The notes: a model not told the origin generated them from the sequence alone. Numbered from the stretch's first letter, positions 36,462 through 46,289 are shown. The stretch: DNA of 64,000 nt from Pseudotamlana agarivorans (GCF_001642835.1 NZ_LXEI01000001.1:558001-622000), one strand, 5' to 3'. Numbers and translations: made by a program.

Positions 36462-38705
36462 ATGAAATATCTAATAATATTTTTTTGTTTAGCTTCAATA
36501 ATCATAAATGCTCAAGATATTACGGGTCATGTGTTATTTGACAACTTACCACTTGCCTATGCAAATGTTTATTTAAAAGGCACACGGCAAGGCACAACAA
36601 CCAATGAAGACGGCAGCTATAACCTTAAAAACATCAAACCAGGAAACTATACCATCATTGTCTCTTATACCGGATTTAAATCTGAATCAAAAGACATAAG
36701 GATCGCTAATGAAGATGTTGTGATAAATTTTAATCTAGAAACATCTGCAGATCTGGACGAAGTGGTTGTTACAGGAACTTTAAAAGCCGTTTCTAGATTG
36801 GATAGCCCTGTTCCTGTTGAAGTTTATAGCCCTGCCTTTCTGAAGAAAAATCCAACGCCTAATATTTTCGAATCGCTACAAAATGTGAATGGTGTACGGC
36901 CACAAATTAATTGTAGTGTTTGTAACACCGGAGATATTCACATCAACGGACTCGAAGGTCCATACACCTTAGTTTTAATAGACGGTATGCCTATTGTTAG
37001 CGGCTTGTCTACCGTTTATGGTTTGTCGGGCATACCAAATTCACTTATTGAACAGGTAGAAATCGTAAAAGGCCCAGCCTCCTCACTTTATGGTAGTGAA
37101 GCCGTTGGTGGTTTAATTAACGTTATCACTAAACGCCCCGAAAATGCCCCCTTATTTTTTGCGGATAGCTTTGTTTCAGGCTGGGGGGAATGGAATTTAG
37201 ACGTCGGTTTTAAAGCAAAAATTGGCAGTAAAACCGATTTACTTTTAGGGGTGAATTATTTTAACTACAATAATCCTATTGATAACAACAACGATAATTT
37301 CACCGATTTAGCACTTCAAAATAGAATATCGGTTTTTCAAAAGTGGAATTTTGAGCGTAAAAAAAATAGAGTTTTTTCGCTTGCAGGGCGGTTCTTTTAT
37401 GAAGACCGTTGGGGTGGTGAAATGCAATGGAATCCATCTTATCGTGGTGGCGATGATGTTTACGGGGAGAGTATTTATACCTCGCGTTACGAATTACTAG
37501 GAACCTACCAACTTCCTGTTGCCGAGAAAATGATGTTGCAATTTTCGTATACCGACCATGATCAAAATTCCGTTTACGGCAATACACCATATCTTGCTAA
37601 ACAACGTATTGGTTTTACACAGCTTATTTGGGATAAACCTTTAAAAGGTCATGATTTATTATTCGGACTTGCAGCCCGATATAATTATTATAATGATAGT
37701 ACTCCCGCTACTACTACTGCCGATGAAATAGTCATTCCGTCACTTTTTGTTCAAGATGAAATGATACTTCACAGAAAACACAGTTTGTTAATAGGTGCTC
37801 GTTATGATTACGATAAACGCCATGGCTCTATTTTTACACCGCGATTGGCTTATCGATTTAAACCTTCGGACCAGGCTATTATCCGACTCAATGCTGGTAC
37901 AGGTTTTCGCGTTGTCAACCTATTTACTGAGGAGCATGCGGCACTAACAGGCTCGAGAGATGTTGTTGTTACTGAAAATTTGAACCCAGAGCAATCCGTA
38001 AATTTCAACTTAAATTATTTACAGAAATTTTACAGCAAAAAAGGTATGATGTTCACCTTAGATGCCTCTGCTTGGTACACCCATTTTTCTAATTTAATTG
38101 CTCCCGACTACGAGACTAACCCCAATCAAATTATTTACTCTAATTTGGAGGGAAAAGCAGAAAGCAAAGGTGTTAGCATAAATTTAGACGCCAATTTAGC
38201 AAGCGATATTAAAGTCCTTTTAGGGGCAACCCTGCAAGATGTCACCACCACCCACAACAACGTCACACAGCGCCAAATACTAACCGAAAACTTTACAGGA
38301 ACCTGGGGTATTTCATATAAAAATTACAAATACCAAACTACGGTAGATTACACAGGAAATATTTATGGCCCCATGCGTTTGCCGCTCCTAGGGGATTTAG
38401 ATCCTAGATTACCCGAATCACCTATTTGGAGCATCCAAAACATTCAATTTACATTTGACGGTTTAAAAAACTTTGAAATTTATGGTGGAGTTAAAAACTT
38501 ATTGAATTGGACGCCTAACAAAGGAAACCCCTTTATTATAGCTCGAGCTGATGATCCATTTGACAATGATGTAGCATATGACAATAACGGCGACGTCCTT
38601 GTAACACCAGTCAACCCTTATGGCTTAACTTTCGACCCTACCTATATTTATGCACCAAACCAAGGGAGGCGACTATTTTTAGGTTTACGGTATGTTTTAA
38701 ATTAA
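36462..38705 (+). CDS. TonB-dependent receptor with carboxypeptidase-regulatory-like N-terminus
   Basis: 747 residues from the ATG at 36462, giving signal peptide MKYLIIFFCLASIIINAQ. CarboxypepD_reg-like domain (about 19-100), then a plug (about 110-230) with a conserved Cys pair in NCSVCNTGDIHINGLEG and VEIVKGPASSLYGSEAVGGL, then a barrel ending RRLFLGLRYVLN. The plug resembles vitamin B12/metal-chelate type receptors (LVLIDGMPIVSGLSTVYG). Its position 380 bp after feoAB and SCO suggests metal or metal-complex uptake, but the ligand is not certain. Confidence 0.9.
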   Translation: MKYLIIFFCLASIIINAQDITGHVLFDNLPLAYANVYLKGTRQGTTTNEDGSYNLKNIKPGNYTIIVSYTGFKSESKDIRIANEDVVINFNLETSADLDEVVVTGTLKAVSRLDSPVPVEVYSPAFLKKNPTPNIFESLQNVNGVRPQINCSVCNTGDIHINGLEGPYTLVLIDGMPIVSGLSTVYGLSGIPNSLIEQVEIVKGPASSLYGSEAVGGLINVITKRPENAPLFFADSFVSGWGEWNLDVGFKAKIGSKTDLLLGVNYFNYNNPIDNNNDNFTDLALQNRISVFQKWNFERKKNRVFSLAGRFFYEDRWGGEMQWNPSYRGGDDVYGESIYTSRYELLGTYQLPVAEKMMLQFSYTDHDQNSVYGNTPYLAKQRIGFTQLIWDKPLKGHDLLFGLAARYNYYNDSTPATTTADEIVIPSLFVQDEMILHRKHSLLIGARYDYDKRHGSIFTPRLAYRFKPSDQAIIRLNAGTGFRVVNLFTEEHAALTGSRDVVVTENLNPEQSVNFNLNYLQKFYSKKGMMFTLDASAWYTHFSNLIAPDYETNPNQIIYSNLEGKAESKGVSINLDANLASDIKVLLGATLQDVTTTHNNVTQRQILTENFTGTWGISYKNYKYQTTVDYTGNIYGPMRLPLLGDLDPRLPESPIWSIQNIQFTFDGLKNFEIYGGVKNLLNWTPNKGNPFIIARADDPFDNDVAYDNNGDVLVTPVNPYGLTFDPTYIYAPNQGRRLFLGLRYVLN

Positions 38706-38773
38706 AAGCTTTTCCATTTTCGTTAAAACCCAGTGTTTATTTTCAAACAACACTATTTCAAAACCTAAAGCGA

Positions 38774-41254
38774 TTAATATCTGCTCACTCCTTTTTTAGT
38801 CAAAACTTGTCCGTTAGAAAGTTTTATTTCAGCAATAAAAACAGCGCTTAAATTAGGGAGCTCATAGGTCTCAGAATAACTATCGCCTTCAAGCTGATAA
38901 AGAGGCTGCCCAAGCAGATTAAAAATTGAAATAGTTTCTATTTTTAAATCTTTCGGAACGATAAACTGCACGACATTGTTTTCTAATGAAATTAAGCGCA
39001 CCTTATCTTCAAGTTCAATATCTTCTACCGATAGGGTCTTTTCAAATCTAATTTCAAAACGGTCATTAAATTCACCGGTTTGAGGCGCAGAAAATATATA
39101 GTCATTTTGATTTAAGTTCCATTGTATTTCTGGAGTTTGTGCCTTATCGATTAAAAGAACCTCATGGTTATTAAAAAAGTCACCTTCGGTATTATGAATA
39201 GATATGGTGTAAGAAATTGTCGCGTCTAAGGTGCTTTTAAACCCTAAAGGGATCACCTCACTTACCGTAAGGCTGCCAGGGTATTTTCCTTGGATAATAA
39301 ATTTTTTATCTGAACCCGGAATAGTCGAATACAGTAATGAACCATTTACAGGGTAGGTATGAGCATCGTAAGACAGGCCGTCATCCATATCGGTTGCACC
39401 AGGAACGTAACCAACCAAAATTTGGTTTGATGTGTTATCGGTGGAGTGTAAATTAAGCCATATTTTATTGTCTTTCGTTTGGACTGTTTTAGAGGAAGTA
39501 CTTTCCTTAAAAAACACTCTGTTAGCAGCAGGAAATTCGGAGCGCATACTATTGTTAAATGTGATTTGCTCCTGATTTATACCAGTACCTCCACCATCTT
39601 TAAGAGCAACAAAAAAGCTTTGCCCCGAGGGTATTGCATAAGTTGATAGTGATGCTAAAACAGGTGTAGTAGACGTGTCACCACCACTTGAAACCACACC
39701 GGTATCATTAATTATAGCGTAATCTGCAGTGTTAAAATTTTGTTGTTGGTTTCCATTTGCCGAGGAAGAAGGTGCACTATTTTGCGACCACAAATAAACA
39801 GCTCTTTCGAGATTAGGGTTTACACTAAAAAACACATCCGAATCGATTGCCGAAGGGTAAGGATTACCTATTAAGTTCCAGTTTTGGTCGCTTTTCTCAT
39901 CATCGTTTCCATAAACATCAACGTTGTAAACGCCGTTATTAAAAACCCCTGTAAAAATCGCAACAAATTTGGTGCCCGGACCTGCATTATTGGCATTAAA
40001 ATAGGCAGGGGTAGTTGTGGTACTATACCCTATGCCAGGTTGCATGGTGGTGTCACCAATATGGGTCCAATCGTTACCATCGTCATCGATCTCGTCTTGA
40101 CCAGGGATCGTGGCATTGTTATTTTGATCTTCTTTAGTAGAGTCTCTGTAATTTTGAGCATTAAAAATGAACAAACGATTGGGATTGTAAAATGGGATTG
40201 CCGTTGAAACTTGAGCACCAACTATAGGCGAACTCCAATAAGTGTATTCGTACCAGGCATCCATCGGAGCTGTTTCCCGATGGAACGACATGGTACCATT
40301 GTTTGTTACTAACCCATTATCGTTGTGCTGCACCAAAGCGCTCCCCGATTGTACAATTAGAGAAGCATTATTTTCTACAATAACGTCATTCTCTACCACT
40401 ATCGTTCCATTTGTATCTATACTTAATAAATTACCACTAGTTACGGTTAAATTACACGCTTCAAAACTACCCGTAGTACCGGTAAAATAATCGGCATCAA
40501 CAATAACAGCAGTATCAGTATCAGGTGTACCTCCTACCCAATTACTGCCATCCCAAGTTGTAGTACCACCAGAGCAATAGCCTGCTATGGGGTCTCCCCA
40601 AATTTCAATGTTATCTATGGCGATGTCTTCTTCACTAGAATCAACATGAATTTCAATGGTGATCGTTAAAAGGCTTCCAGTACCTGTAATATCGGCATTA
40701 AATGGACTAAAAGCATCATTTACTTTTTGGCCTTCTCCTACTCCATCATTATCCGTGTCTACAGCTAAATATCCTTCACTTGAACCGGATTTATCCCAAC
40801 GCAAATACAACAATTGTTGGTTGGTCTGACTGTCGATACTGTATTTAAACAATACAAAATCATCATCTTCCCAAGAAGGCCCATTATCATGTTCAGCTAA
40901 ATCTACTTTAAATTTTAAGTTTTCAAATCCTGAAATATCGATATTATTCACAGTAAGAGTAGCAATAAAACTATCACTATACCCTGAAAAAAAACGAAAA
41001 TCTTGCGCACCAAAAAAATGACCTGTTTGGTTAGTGTATGATATGTCTCCCGAAATTGTAGTACCATTGGTTCTTACAAAATAATCTTTCTCATCTTTTC
41101 CTGCAATAATTTGTTCATGAGGATTAGTAGTGTAAATAGACGGAGAAGTACTGCTGGGGTCGGTTTCAAAATCGAGAATATAAATTTGCTGCGATTGTGA
41201 AAATAGAGACTGAAAAACTAGAAATAAAACTATGAGGGCGTAGTATTTTTTCAT
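38774..41254 (-). CDS. T9SS type A cargo protein
   Basis: 826 residues: signal peptide (cleavage after FQSLFSQ), an N-terminal beta-rich lectin-like region (about 25-220; contains the acidic EHDNGPSWEDDDFVLFKYS), the shared TTTWDGSNWVGGTPDTDTAV module (about 230-330), a body with WNLIGNPYPSAIDSDVFF, and the C-terminal type A sorting domain (about 750-826; ISIFNLLGQPLYQLEG ... LSNGQVLTKKG). It is paralogous to the 19945-22368 gene from the module onward, with a different N-terminal domain. Ligand unknown. Confidence 0.85.
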   Translation of the reverse strand: MKKYYALIVLFLVFQSLFSQSQQIYILDFETDPSSTSPSIYTTNPHEQIIAGKDEKDYFVRTNGTTISGDISYTNQTGHFFGAQDFRFFSGYSDSFIATLTVNNIDISGFENLKFKVDLAEHDNGPSWEDDDFVLFKYSIDSQTNQQLLYLRWDKSGSSEGYLAVDTDNDGVGEGQKVNDAFSPFNADITGTGSLLTITIEIHVDSSEEDIAIDNIEIWGDPIAGYCSGGTTTWDGSNWVGGTPDTDTAVIVDADYFTGTTGSFEACNLTVTSGNLLSIDTNGTIVVENDVIVENNASLIVQSGSALVQHNDNGLVTNNGTMSFHRETAPMDAWYEYTYWSSPIVGAQVSTAIPFYNPNRLFIFNAQNYRDSTKEDQNNNATIPGQDEIDDDGNDWTHIGDTTMQPGIGYSTTTTPAYFNANNAGPGTKFVAIFTGVFNNGVYNVDVYGNDDEKSDQNWNLIGNPYPSAIDSDVFFSVNPNLERAVYLWSQNSAPSSSANGNQQQNFNTADYAIINDTGVVSSGGDTSTTPVLASLSTYAIPSGQSFFVALKDGGGTGINQEQITFNNSMRSEFPAANRVFFKESTSSKTVQTKDNKIWLNLHSTDNTSNQILVGYVPGATDMDDGLSYDAHTYPVNGSLLYSTIPGSDKKFIIQGKYPGSLTVSEVIPLGFKSTLDATISYTISIHNTEGDFFNNHEVLLIDKAQTPEIQWNLNQNDYIFSAPQTGEFNDRFEIRFEKTLSVEDIELEDKVRLISLENNVVQFIVPKDLKIETISIFNLLGQPLYQLEGDSYSETYELPNLSAVFIAEIKLSNGQVLTKKGVSRY

Positions 41255-41403
41255 GATGTTATATGTTTTAATGCCTTGTAATTATGCACAGCTATTGTTT
41301 AAAACAACAAAGGCTTGCGCAGTAACCATGTGCCGCATTTTTATGTAATACCTTAAAACGGCATGAATAAAAACGAAAAAGGCATTTAATTTAGTGGCCA
41401 ATA

Positions 41404-41411
41404 CAAAGTTA
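41404..41411 (-). promoter_or_regulatory. possible -7 element of the 38774-41254 gene
   Basis: TAACTTTG on the minus strand, a full match to TAnnTTTG, but about 150 nt upstream of the ATG, so the leader would be unusually long. Confidence 0.35.
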
Positions 41412-41533
41412 AAGTAAATAGAATACAGCTACTAGGATCATTATGTCGTTAATCGGCAATAATATACATTTCCTCGAAAAAGGAGTTTTTTTTGTTTATA
41501 AACTTATATAATTAATAATGAAACCGTGTTTAA

Positions 41534-41983
41534 CTAGAAAAACTTACCTGCTTCAATAATAGAATTACCAACGCGTTTATACTTTACTTTAGTACCCTTG
41601 GCACAAAACATGTAAACGGCTTCAGATTTTTGTTCTTTAACCCACAAAAGGATGACCTCACTAGCTTGGCAATCATAATCTTTAGCGACCTTTTCTTTAA
41701 CATGGTCTATGGTAGCTCTACCCTTTTTAAGTTGACTTTGAATTTTAGAATTTAGTTTAGGTTCTTCGTAGTCGGCTGCAATTTGGCATCCCTCGGTGTT
41801 TTCGTTTTTAGCCACGGCCGCCTCAATAGCATTTGGTTCTGGAGCTTTCGCATCAATATATTCCCAAGTGTAATCGGCTTTAAGCAACACTCGTCGACCG
41901 TCTTCTGTTTTTACAATATAATTGTTCTGTGAAAATCCGATAAATGATAGGCTGAATAGAAAAATAAAGATGTAAGTTTTCAT
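41534..41983 (-). CDS. DUF3157-like periplasmic protein
   Basis: 149 residues from the ATG at 41981-41983; the frame runs up to 42037, but a perfect -7 element at 42005-42012 and the signal peptide (MKTYIFIFLFSLSFIGFSQ) fix the start. The N-terminal strand-turn YIVKTEDGRRVLLKADYTWEYI matches the DUF3157 core; Cys residues occur in EGCQIAA, YDCQASE and MFCAKGT. Function unknown. Divergent from bioF. Confidence 0.7.
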   Translation of the reverse strand: MKTYIFIFLFSLSFIGFSQNNYIVKTEDGRRVLLKADYTWEYIDAKAPEPNAIEAAVAKNENTEGCQIAADYEEPKLNSKIQSQLKKGRATIDHVKEKVAKDYDCQASEVILLWVKEQKSEAVYMFCAKGTKVKYKRVGNSIIEAGKFF

Positions 41984-42004
41984 AAATAAAATGTGATAGG
42001 TTAT

Positions 42005-42012
42005 CAAAAGTA
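42005..42012 (-). promoter_or_regulatory. -7 element of the DUF3157-like gene
   Basis: TACTTTTG on the minus strand, a full match, 21 nt upstream of the ATG at 41983. Confidence 0.55.
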
Positions 42013-42072
42013 CAGAAATTATGTCAAAAGAAATCAAGTCTTCTAATTTATGAGAATGCTTAAATTAAGAAG

Positions 42073-42080
42073 TATATTTA
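42073..42080 (+). promoter_or_regulatory. -7 element of bioF
   Basis: TATATTTA (one mismatch to TAnnTTTG), ending only 4 nt before the bioF ATG at 42085, so the mRNA may be leaderless. Confidence 0.4.
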
Positions 42081-42084
42081 CGGC

Positions 42085-43236
42085 ATGTTTCCTGAAAAAT
42101 TACATCAAAAATTAGAAAACCGTAATGCTGAAAATGCATTGAGGCAACTAGGTATGGATAATCCATACGTTGATTTTTCATCAAATGATTATTTAGGCTT
42201 TTCAAAAAATGAAACTATTTTTAATGAAAGCCATGCCTTTTTAAAAGCACAAAATATGCTTCAAAATGGTGCAACAGGCTCCCGTTTACTTTCAGGAAAT
42301 CATAAGTTATATCCCTTTGTAGAAAAACAATTGGCCAACTTTCATAATAGTGAATCTGCCTTAATATTTAATTCGGGATACGACGCCAATATTGGTTTTT
42401 TTTCCAGTGTACCGCAACGTGGCGATATTATTTTATATGATGCCTATATTCATGCCTCCATCCGTGATGGCATGCTCATGAGCAACGCAAAAGCCTATAA
42501 ATTTAAGCATAACGATTTAAGAGATTTAGAAACGTTATTAACTCGTTTTACTGAAAATGCGTCTAACAGTAAACAGCATATTTATGTCGTTACCGAATCT
42601 GTTTTTTCTATGGATGGCGATTCACCAGATTTAGAAGAACTATCGCAAATATGTAAAAAGCACAAGGCGTATTTAGTGATTGATGAAGCACATGGCCTAG
42701 GCATTTTTGGAAAACATGGTGGCGGACTCATACAACACCTAGGCCTGGAAAAAGCCGTGTTTGCTAGAATTGTAACCTACGGAAAAGCCTTAGGATGCCA
42801 CGGTGCCGCCATTTTAGGTAGCGACCTTTTGATACAGTATTTGGTTAATTTTTCTAGGAGTTTAATTTACACAACAGCACTCCCGCCTCACAGTTTGGCT
42901 ACCATTCATGCCAGTTATTTAGCCCTAGAGCAAACTCAAACACGCCAAAAACTAAAAGAAAACATCCAGTTTTTTAAGTCTGAGATCATTAAAAATCAGC
43001 TACAAAAGTTGTTTATAGAAAGTGATTCGGCCATACACTGCTGTATCATTTCAGGAAACGATAGGGTGAAACACATATCAAAACATATTCAAAATTCAGG
43101 ATATGATGTCAAACCCATCTTGTCTCCAACGGTTTCAAAAGGACAGGAACGCTTACGCTTTTGTCTACACGCTTATAACACCGAAGCTCAAATTTCTGAA
43201 GTTTTAAAATTACTAGCCACCTTGGTAACCTCATGA
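42085..43236 (+). CDS. bioF: 8-amino-7-oxononanoate (KAPA) synthase
   Basis: 383 residues, PLP-dependent alpha-oxoamine synthase. It condenses pimeloyl-thioester with L-alanine, the first committed ring-forming step of biotin synthesis. Motifs: FSSNDYLGF, NGATGSRLLSGNH, VIDEAHGLGIFG (PLP-Asp), and PLP Lys in TYGKALGCHG (about 231). First gene of the biotin cluster; its stop overlaps the next start (ATGA). Confidence 0.94.
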   Translation: MFPEKLHQKLENRNAENALRQLGMDNPYVDFSSNDYLGFSKNETIFNESHAFLKAQNMLQNGATGSRLLSGNHKLYPFVEKQLANFHNSESALIFNSGYDANIGFFSSVPQRGDIILYDAYIHASIRDGMLMSNAKAYKFKHNDLRDLETLLTRFTENASNSKQHIYVVTESVFSMDGDSPDLEELSQICKKHKAYLVIDEAHGLGIFGKHGGGLIQHLGLEKAVFARIVTYGKALGCHGAAILGSDLLIQYLVNFSRSLIYTTALPPHSLATIHASYLALEQTQTRQKLKENIQFFKSEIIKNQLQKLFIESDSAIHCCIISGNDRVKHISKHIQNSGYDVKPILSPTVSKGQERLRFCLHAYNTEAQISEVLKLLATLVTS

Positions 43237-43646
43237 GCAATCGTTTTAAAACCAAAGCGCGATTTCAGTACTCTACCGAAGCCCAAATTGTAAAAGGGCG
43301 TTTGGAAGCCGAAGGCATACAGGTTTTTTTATCCGATAATTTAACCATCGATACCGATCCACTAGTGAGCAACGCCATTGGCGGTGTAAAACTAAAAGTG
43401 CTATCTAAACAGGCGCTAAAGGCGCAACATATTTTAGAATCCATAAGTAAATATTCGATAGACGACGAAGGCCATACCATCGTTTGTCCAAATTGCGAAA
43501 GTCAAAAAGTTGCCCTCTTTTCAACAATTAAGGATGCTAAATCATTATTCTGGTTTATTTTTGGGGTTTTATTTTCATCGCTTCCATTTTATATGAAACA
43601 TAAATATAGATGCGAATCGTGTCAAACGGAGTTTAATATCAAATAA
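43233..43646 (+). CDS. DUF2007-domain membrane protein with C-terminal zinc ribbon
   Basis: 137 residues, overlapping bioF by 4 bp (ATGA). N-terminal DUF2007 ferredoxin-like domain (FQYSTEAQIVKGRLEAEGIQ ... IGGVKLKVLSKQALKAQHIL, about 8-70), then CPNC, one membrane segment (LFWFIFGVLFSSLPFYM) and CESC, which together look like a split zinc ribbon. Its biological role is unknown. Its place inside the biotin operon is probably incidental, since DUF2007 proteins occur in many contexts. Confidence 0.78.
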   Translation: MSNRFKTKARFQYSTEAQIVKGRLEAEGIQVFLSDNLTIDTDPLVSNAIGGVKLKVLSKQALKAQHILESISKYSIDDEGHTIVCPNCESQKVALFSTIKDAKSLFWFIFGVLFSSLPFYMKHKYRCESCQTEFNIK

Positions 43647-43674
43647 ACAACACGTTGCACGTCCATAGGAATGC

Positions 43675-43702
43675 GATACTGAAACACATGCAGCATGACG
43701 AA
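43675..43702 (+). repeat. REP-like element at the bioD start, shortened form
   Basis: It shares CTGAAACAC and CAGCATGACGAAA with the 46238-46283 element but lacks its central palindrome. The bioD ATG (43695) is the ATG of the repeat's ATGACGA end. Confidence 0.55.
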
Positions 43703-44315
43703 AAAAACAAACACCTATTTTATAACAGGTATTTCTACCGAAGTTGGTAAAACCGTGGCCTCCGCCATTGTTACTGAGGCCTTAGAAGCCGATTACTGGA
43801 AACCCATTCAGGCTGGAGAATTAGACCATTGCGATACCAAAAAGGTGCAAAACCTAATATCCAACACCAATACAAAATTTCATCCTAACGCCTATGCGTT
43901 AAACACGCCTATGAGTCCGCACGCTTCCGCGGAAATTGATAACCTTACAATCGATTTAAAGCAGGTAAACCCTCCCAAAACTAACAATCATTTGGTTATT
44001 GAAGGTGCTGGTGGTTTATTAGTTCCTTTGAATGATGAAAATACGATTTTAGATATTATCAAACCAATTTATAAGGTTATTGTGGTATCTAGGCACTATT
44101 TAGGAAGCATCAACCACACACTTCTAACGGTAAAATTACTGCAAGAAAAAGGATTTGATGTATCGCTAATTTTCAGTGGAAACGAACATAAAACAACGGA
44201 AGACATCATTAAAAAAATGACAAAAGCTCCCGTTATTGGAAGAATAGAGGAAGAACCGTATTTCGATAAAAATGTGATTCGGGAATATGCTGAGAAATTT
44301 AAAACTAATTTGTAA
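43695..44315 (+). CDS. bioD: dethiobiotin synthetase
   Basis: 206 residues, P-loop ATPase. P-loop TGISTEVGKT (about 9-18), DAPA-binding segment KPIQAGELD, catalytic-region EGAGGLLVPL (about 100-110). It carboxylates diaminopelargonic acid to dethiobiotin using ATP. The start ATG lies within a REP-like repeat end (see 43675-43702). 48 bp after the DUF2007 gene. Confidence 0.94.
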   Translation: MTKKTNTYFITGISTEVGKTVASAIVTEALEADYWKPIQAGELDHCDTKKVQNLISNTNTKFHPNAYALNTPMSPHASAEIDNLTIDLKQVNPPKTNNHLVIEGAGGLLVPLNDENTILDIIKPIYKVIVVSRHYLGSINHTLLTVKLLQEKGFDVSLIFSGNEHKTTEDIIKKMTKAPVIGRIEEEPYFDKNVIREYAEKFKTNL

Positions 44316-44316
44316 C

Positions 44317-44343
44317 GTCACCCTGAACTTGTTTCAGGGTCAC
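44317..44343. repeat. REP-family hairpin after bioD
   Basis: CCCTGAA-cttgt-TTCAGGG (44321-44339) flanked by GTCA and TCAC, two bases after the bioD stop codon. It could also slow or end transcription, although no T-run follows. Confidence 0.65.
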
Positions 44344-44394
44344 ATCAACATATGAACCCAACATAAATTACGTAAAAACAACAAGAATAATGAG

Positions 44395-44435
44395 ATGCTT
44401 AACTCCTGCCGGCAGGCAGGAGTTAAGCATGACGA
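44395..44435. repeat. REP-family palindrome at the bioA start
   Basis: Perfect 16-bp stem ATGCTTAACTCCTGCC / GGCAGGAGTTAAGCAT with loop GGCA (44395-44430). Bases 44409-44435 match 46256-46282 at 26 of 27 positions. The right end carries GCATGACGA, whose ATG is the likely bioA start (44429). Confidence 0.8.
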
Positions 44436-45712
44436 CTATAACACTTATGACACTACAACAACGCGATAAAAAACACCTCTGGCACCCACTTACCCAACAT
44501 AAATTGCACCCCGAATCTATTGCCATTACAAAAGCAAAAGGCTGCGTGTTAACAGACGAAAATGGTAACGAATACATTGATGCCATCGCCTCGTGGTACA
44601 CCTGTATGTACGGGCACTGCAACGATTATATTACGAGTCGAGTTTCAGAACAAATGAAACAGTTGGATCAAGTGGTTTTTAGTGGTTTTACACACGAACC
44701 TGCAGTGAAACTATCCGAAGCTTTGATCAATATTCTTCCCGATAATCAACAAAAAATATTTTTTAGTGATAACGGCTCCACTTCGGTTGAAATTGGTATT
44801 AAAATGGCCCTACAATATCATTTTAACAATGGCGAAAAACGCAATACCCTAATCGCCTTCGAGGATGGTTTTCACGGCGATACCTTTGGCGCCATGAGCG
44901 TTTCTGGACTCTCGGTTTATAACGGTCCGTTTGAAGAATTTTTCCTCGATGTGAAACGTATTCCCGTTCCAAACGGTGAAAATTTAGAGGCCATTTTAGA
45001 GCAATTAGAAAAAATTTCTAAAGACAATAAAGTCGCAGGATTTGTTTACGAGCCTTTGGTTCAAGGTGCAGCAGCCATGAAAATGCATGATATTAATGAC
45101 TTAAATGCAATTTTGCAATTTTGTAAAAGCAAACACATTATAACTGTTGCCGACGAGGTGATGACGGGGTTTGGTAAAACCGGAAAACATTTCGCATCGT
45201 TACACATGGAAACCAAACCTGACGTGATGTGTTTAAGCAAGGCGCTTACAGGCGGATTACTACCCATGGCATTAACCACCTGCTCACAAGATATTTACGA
45301 TGCTTTTTATAGTGACGATATCGGAAAAGGCCTTTTTCACGGACACACCTATTCGGCAAATCCACTAGCTTGTACAGCTGCTTTGGCGAGCATAGAATTG
45401 CTACAAACCGAAGCCATTCAAAGCAATATACAGCGCATTATAGCCTCACATCAAACTTTTGGCGAACACATTAAAAAGCACCCTAAAGTAAAAGGTATCA
45501 GACAATCGGGCGTTATTTTTGCCTTAGATTTAGATGTAGAAATGCAACGCTACGGAAACATACGTGACAAACTGTTCAAATTTTTCATGGATCACGGCGT
45601 GTTTTTACGACCGCTAGGGAACACCATTTACATTCAAGCGCCTTATGTGGTTACGGAAACTCAGTTAGAAAAAATCTATCAAGTTATTGAAGAGGCTTTG
45701 GATATTGTTTAG
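44429..45712 (+). CDS. bioA: adenosylmethionine-8-amino-7-oxononanoate (DAPA) aminotransferase
   Basis: 427 residues from ATG 44429; an alternative ATG at 44447 (MTLQQRDKKHLWHP) is closer to family starts. The longer frame from 44390 only translates the palindrome. PLP class III aminotransferase: DAIASWYTCMYGH (substrate entrance), SDNGSTSVEIGIKMA, DEVMTGFGKTG, PLP Lys in LSKALTGG (about 270). It converts KAPA to DAPA with SAM as amino donor. It is separated from bioD by two REP-family elements that may form strong mRNA hairpins close to the start. Confidence 0.93.
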   Translation: MTTITLMTLQQRDKKHLWHPLTQHKLHPESIAITKAKGCVLTDENGNEYIDAIASWYTCMYGHCNDYITSRVSEQMKQLDQVVFSGFTHEPAVKLSEALINILPDNQQKIFFSDNGSTSVEIGIKMALQYHFNNGEKRNTLIAFEDGFHGDTFGAMSVSGLSVYNGPFEEFFLDVKRIPVPNGENLEAILEQLEKISKDNKVAGFVYEPLVQGAAAMKMHDINDLNAILQFCKSKHIITVADEVMTGFGKTGKHFASLHMETKPDVMCLSKALTGGLLPMALTTCSQDIYDAFYSDDIGKGLFHGHTYSANPLACTAALASIELLQTEAIQSNIQRIIASHQTFGEHIKKHPKVKGIRQSGVIFALDLDVEMQRYGNIRDKLFKFFMDHGVFLRPLGNTIYIQAPYVVTETQLEKIYQVIEEALDIV

Positions 45713-46231
45713 TAAATCAATTTCATTATCTAAAGTTTTTAGACACGAATTACACAGATTATCACGAATAGTTTAGCATGCAAAAATTTGTGAAATTAGT
45801 GTCAAGATTAAGTGTTATTCCAATTTAAGATTACCACATTCGCTGTGTGTCTCTGTGGAAACTCTGAGCATCTCGGCGTAAGAATTACTGTTTTTATTTC
45901 ACAAAGATTCACGGAGCTACACTGAGAGTCACAGAGGCGTCGCGTTATTATGTTTTTTGAAAATTAAAAAGGATGCGATTTCAATAAAAATGTTAACAAT
46001 GAGTGATCCCTAACTCATAAATAGTACTTTTGTCAACTAACGTAAAACTGAATTTTGATCTAAAAAATTAACTAGCGATTTGCCTGAAGTGAACTTTAGA
46101 GATTGTCCCCTTGAGGGGACTTTAGGGGTGTTCAAAAGTGTTTTTAAACTCCAATGCACATACCAACTTCAACAAACGCTACTTGACAATGTTCAATGAT
46201 GTTAACTTTTTAGATTCACATCACCATATTA
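45713..46231. repeat. gene-free stretch with dispersed flavobacterial repeats
   Basis: 520 bp without a frame. It holds at least three repeat types: ACACGAATTACACAG...GTGAAATTAGTG (about 45742-45803), a CTCTGTGGAAACTCTGAGC / CAAAGATTCACGGAGC...GTCACAGAGG block (about 45850-45936), and the hairpin GTCCCC-TTGA-GGGGAC with GACTTTAGGGGTGTTC (about 46104-46135). All are intergenic repeat families; none encodes a protein. Confidence 0.6.
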
Positions 46232-46237
46232 TGAGGT

Positions 46238-46283
46238 GCTGAAACACCTTGCCTCCCGGCAGGCAGGAGTTCAGCATGACGAA
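46238..46283. repeat. REP-family palindrome at the ketoacyl synthase start
   Basis: Outer arms GCTGAA (46238-46243) and TTCAGC (46270-46275), inner GCC/GGC arms, and 27 bp (46256-46282) almost identical to the bioA element. The open frame from 46236 merely translates this element; its terminal ATGACGA is out of frame with the gene. Confidence 0.75.
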
Positions 46284-46289
46284 ATATTT

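Noticed and set aside
39884-40207. 107-codon plus-strand ORF
   Set aside because: Antisense shadow of the T9SS cargo gene 38774-41254, with no promoter or family similarity.
42013-42084. Biotin-responsive operator (BirA type) before bioF
   Set aside because: No dyad of the BirA kind with the usual spacing could be seen in the divergent bioF region.
44390-44428. N-terminal extension of bioA (MRCLTPAGRQELS)
   Set aside because: It is only the translation of the REP palindrome 44395-44430; family members start near MTLQQRDKKHLWHP.
46236-46289. N-terminal extension of the ketoacyl synthase (MLKHLASRQAGVQ...)
   Set aside because: Again a translated REP element; the thiolase fold begins at MQQPISITA.
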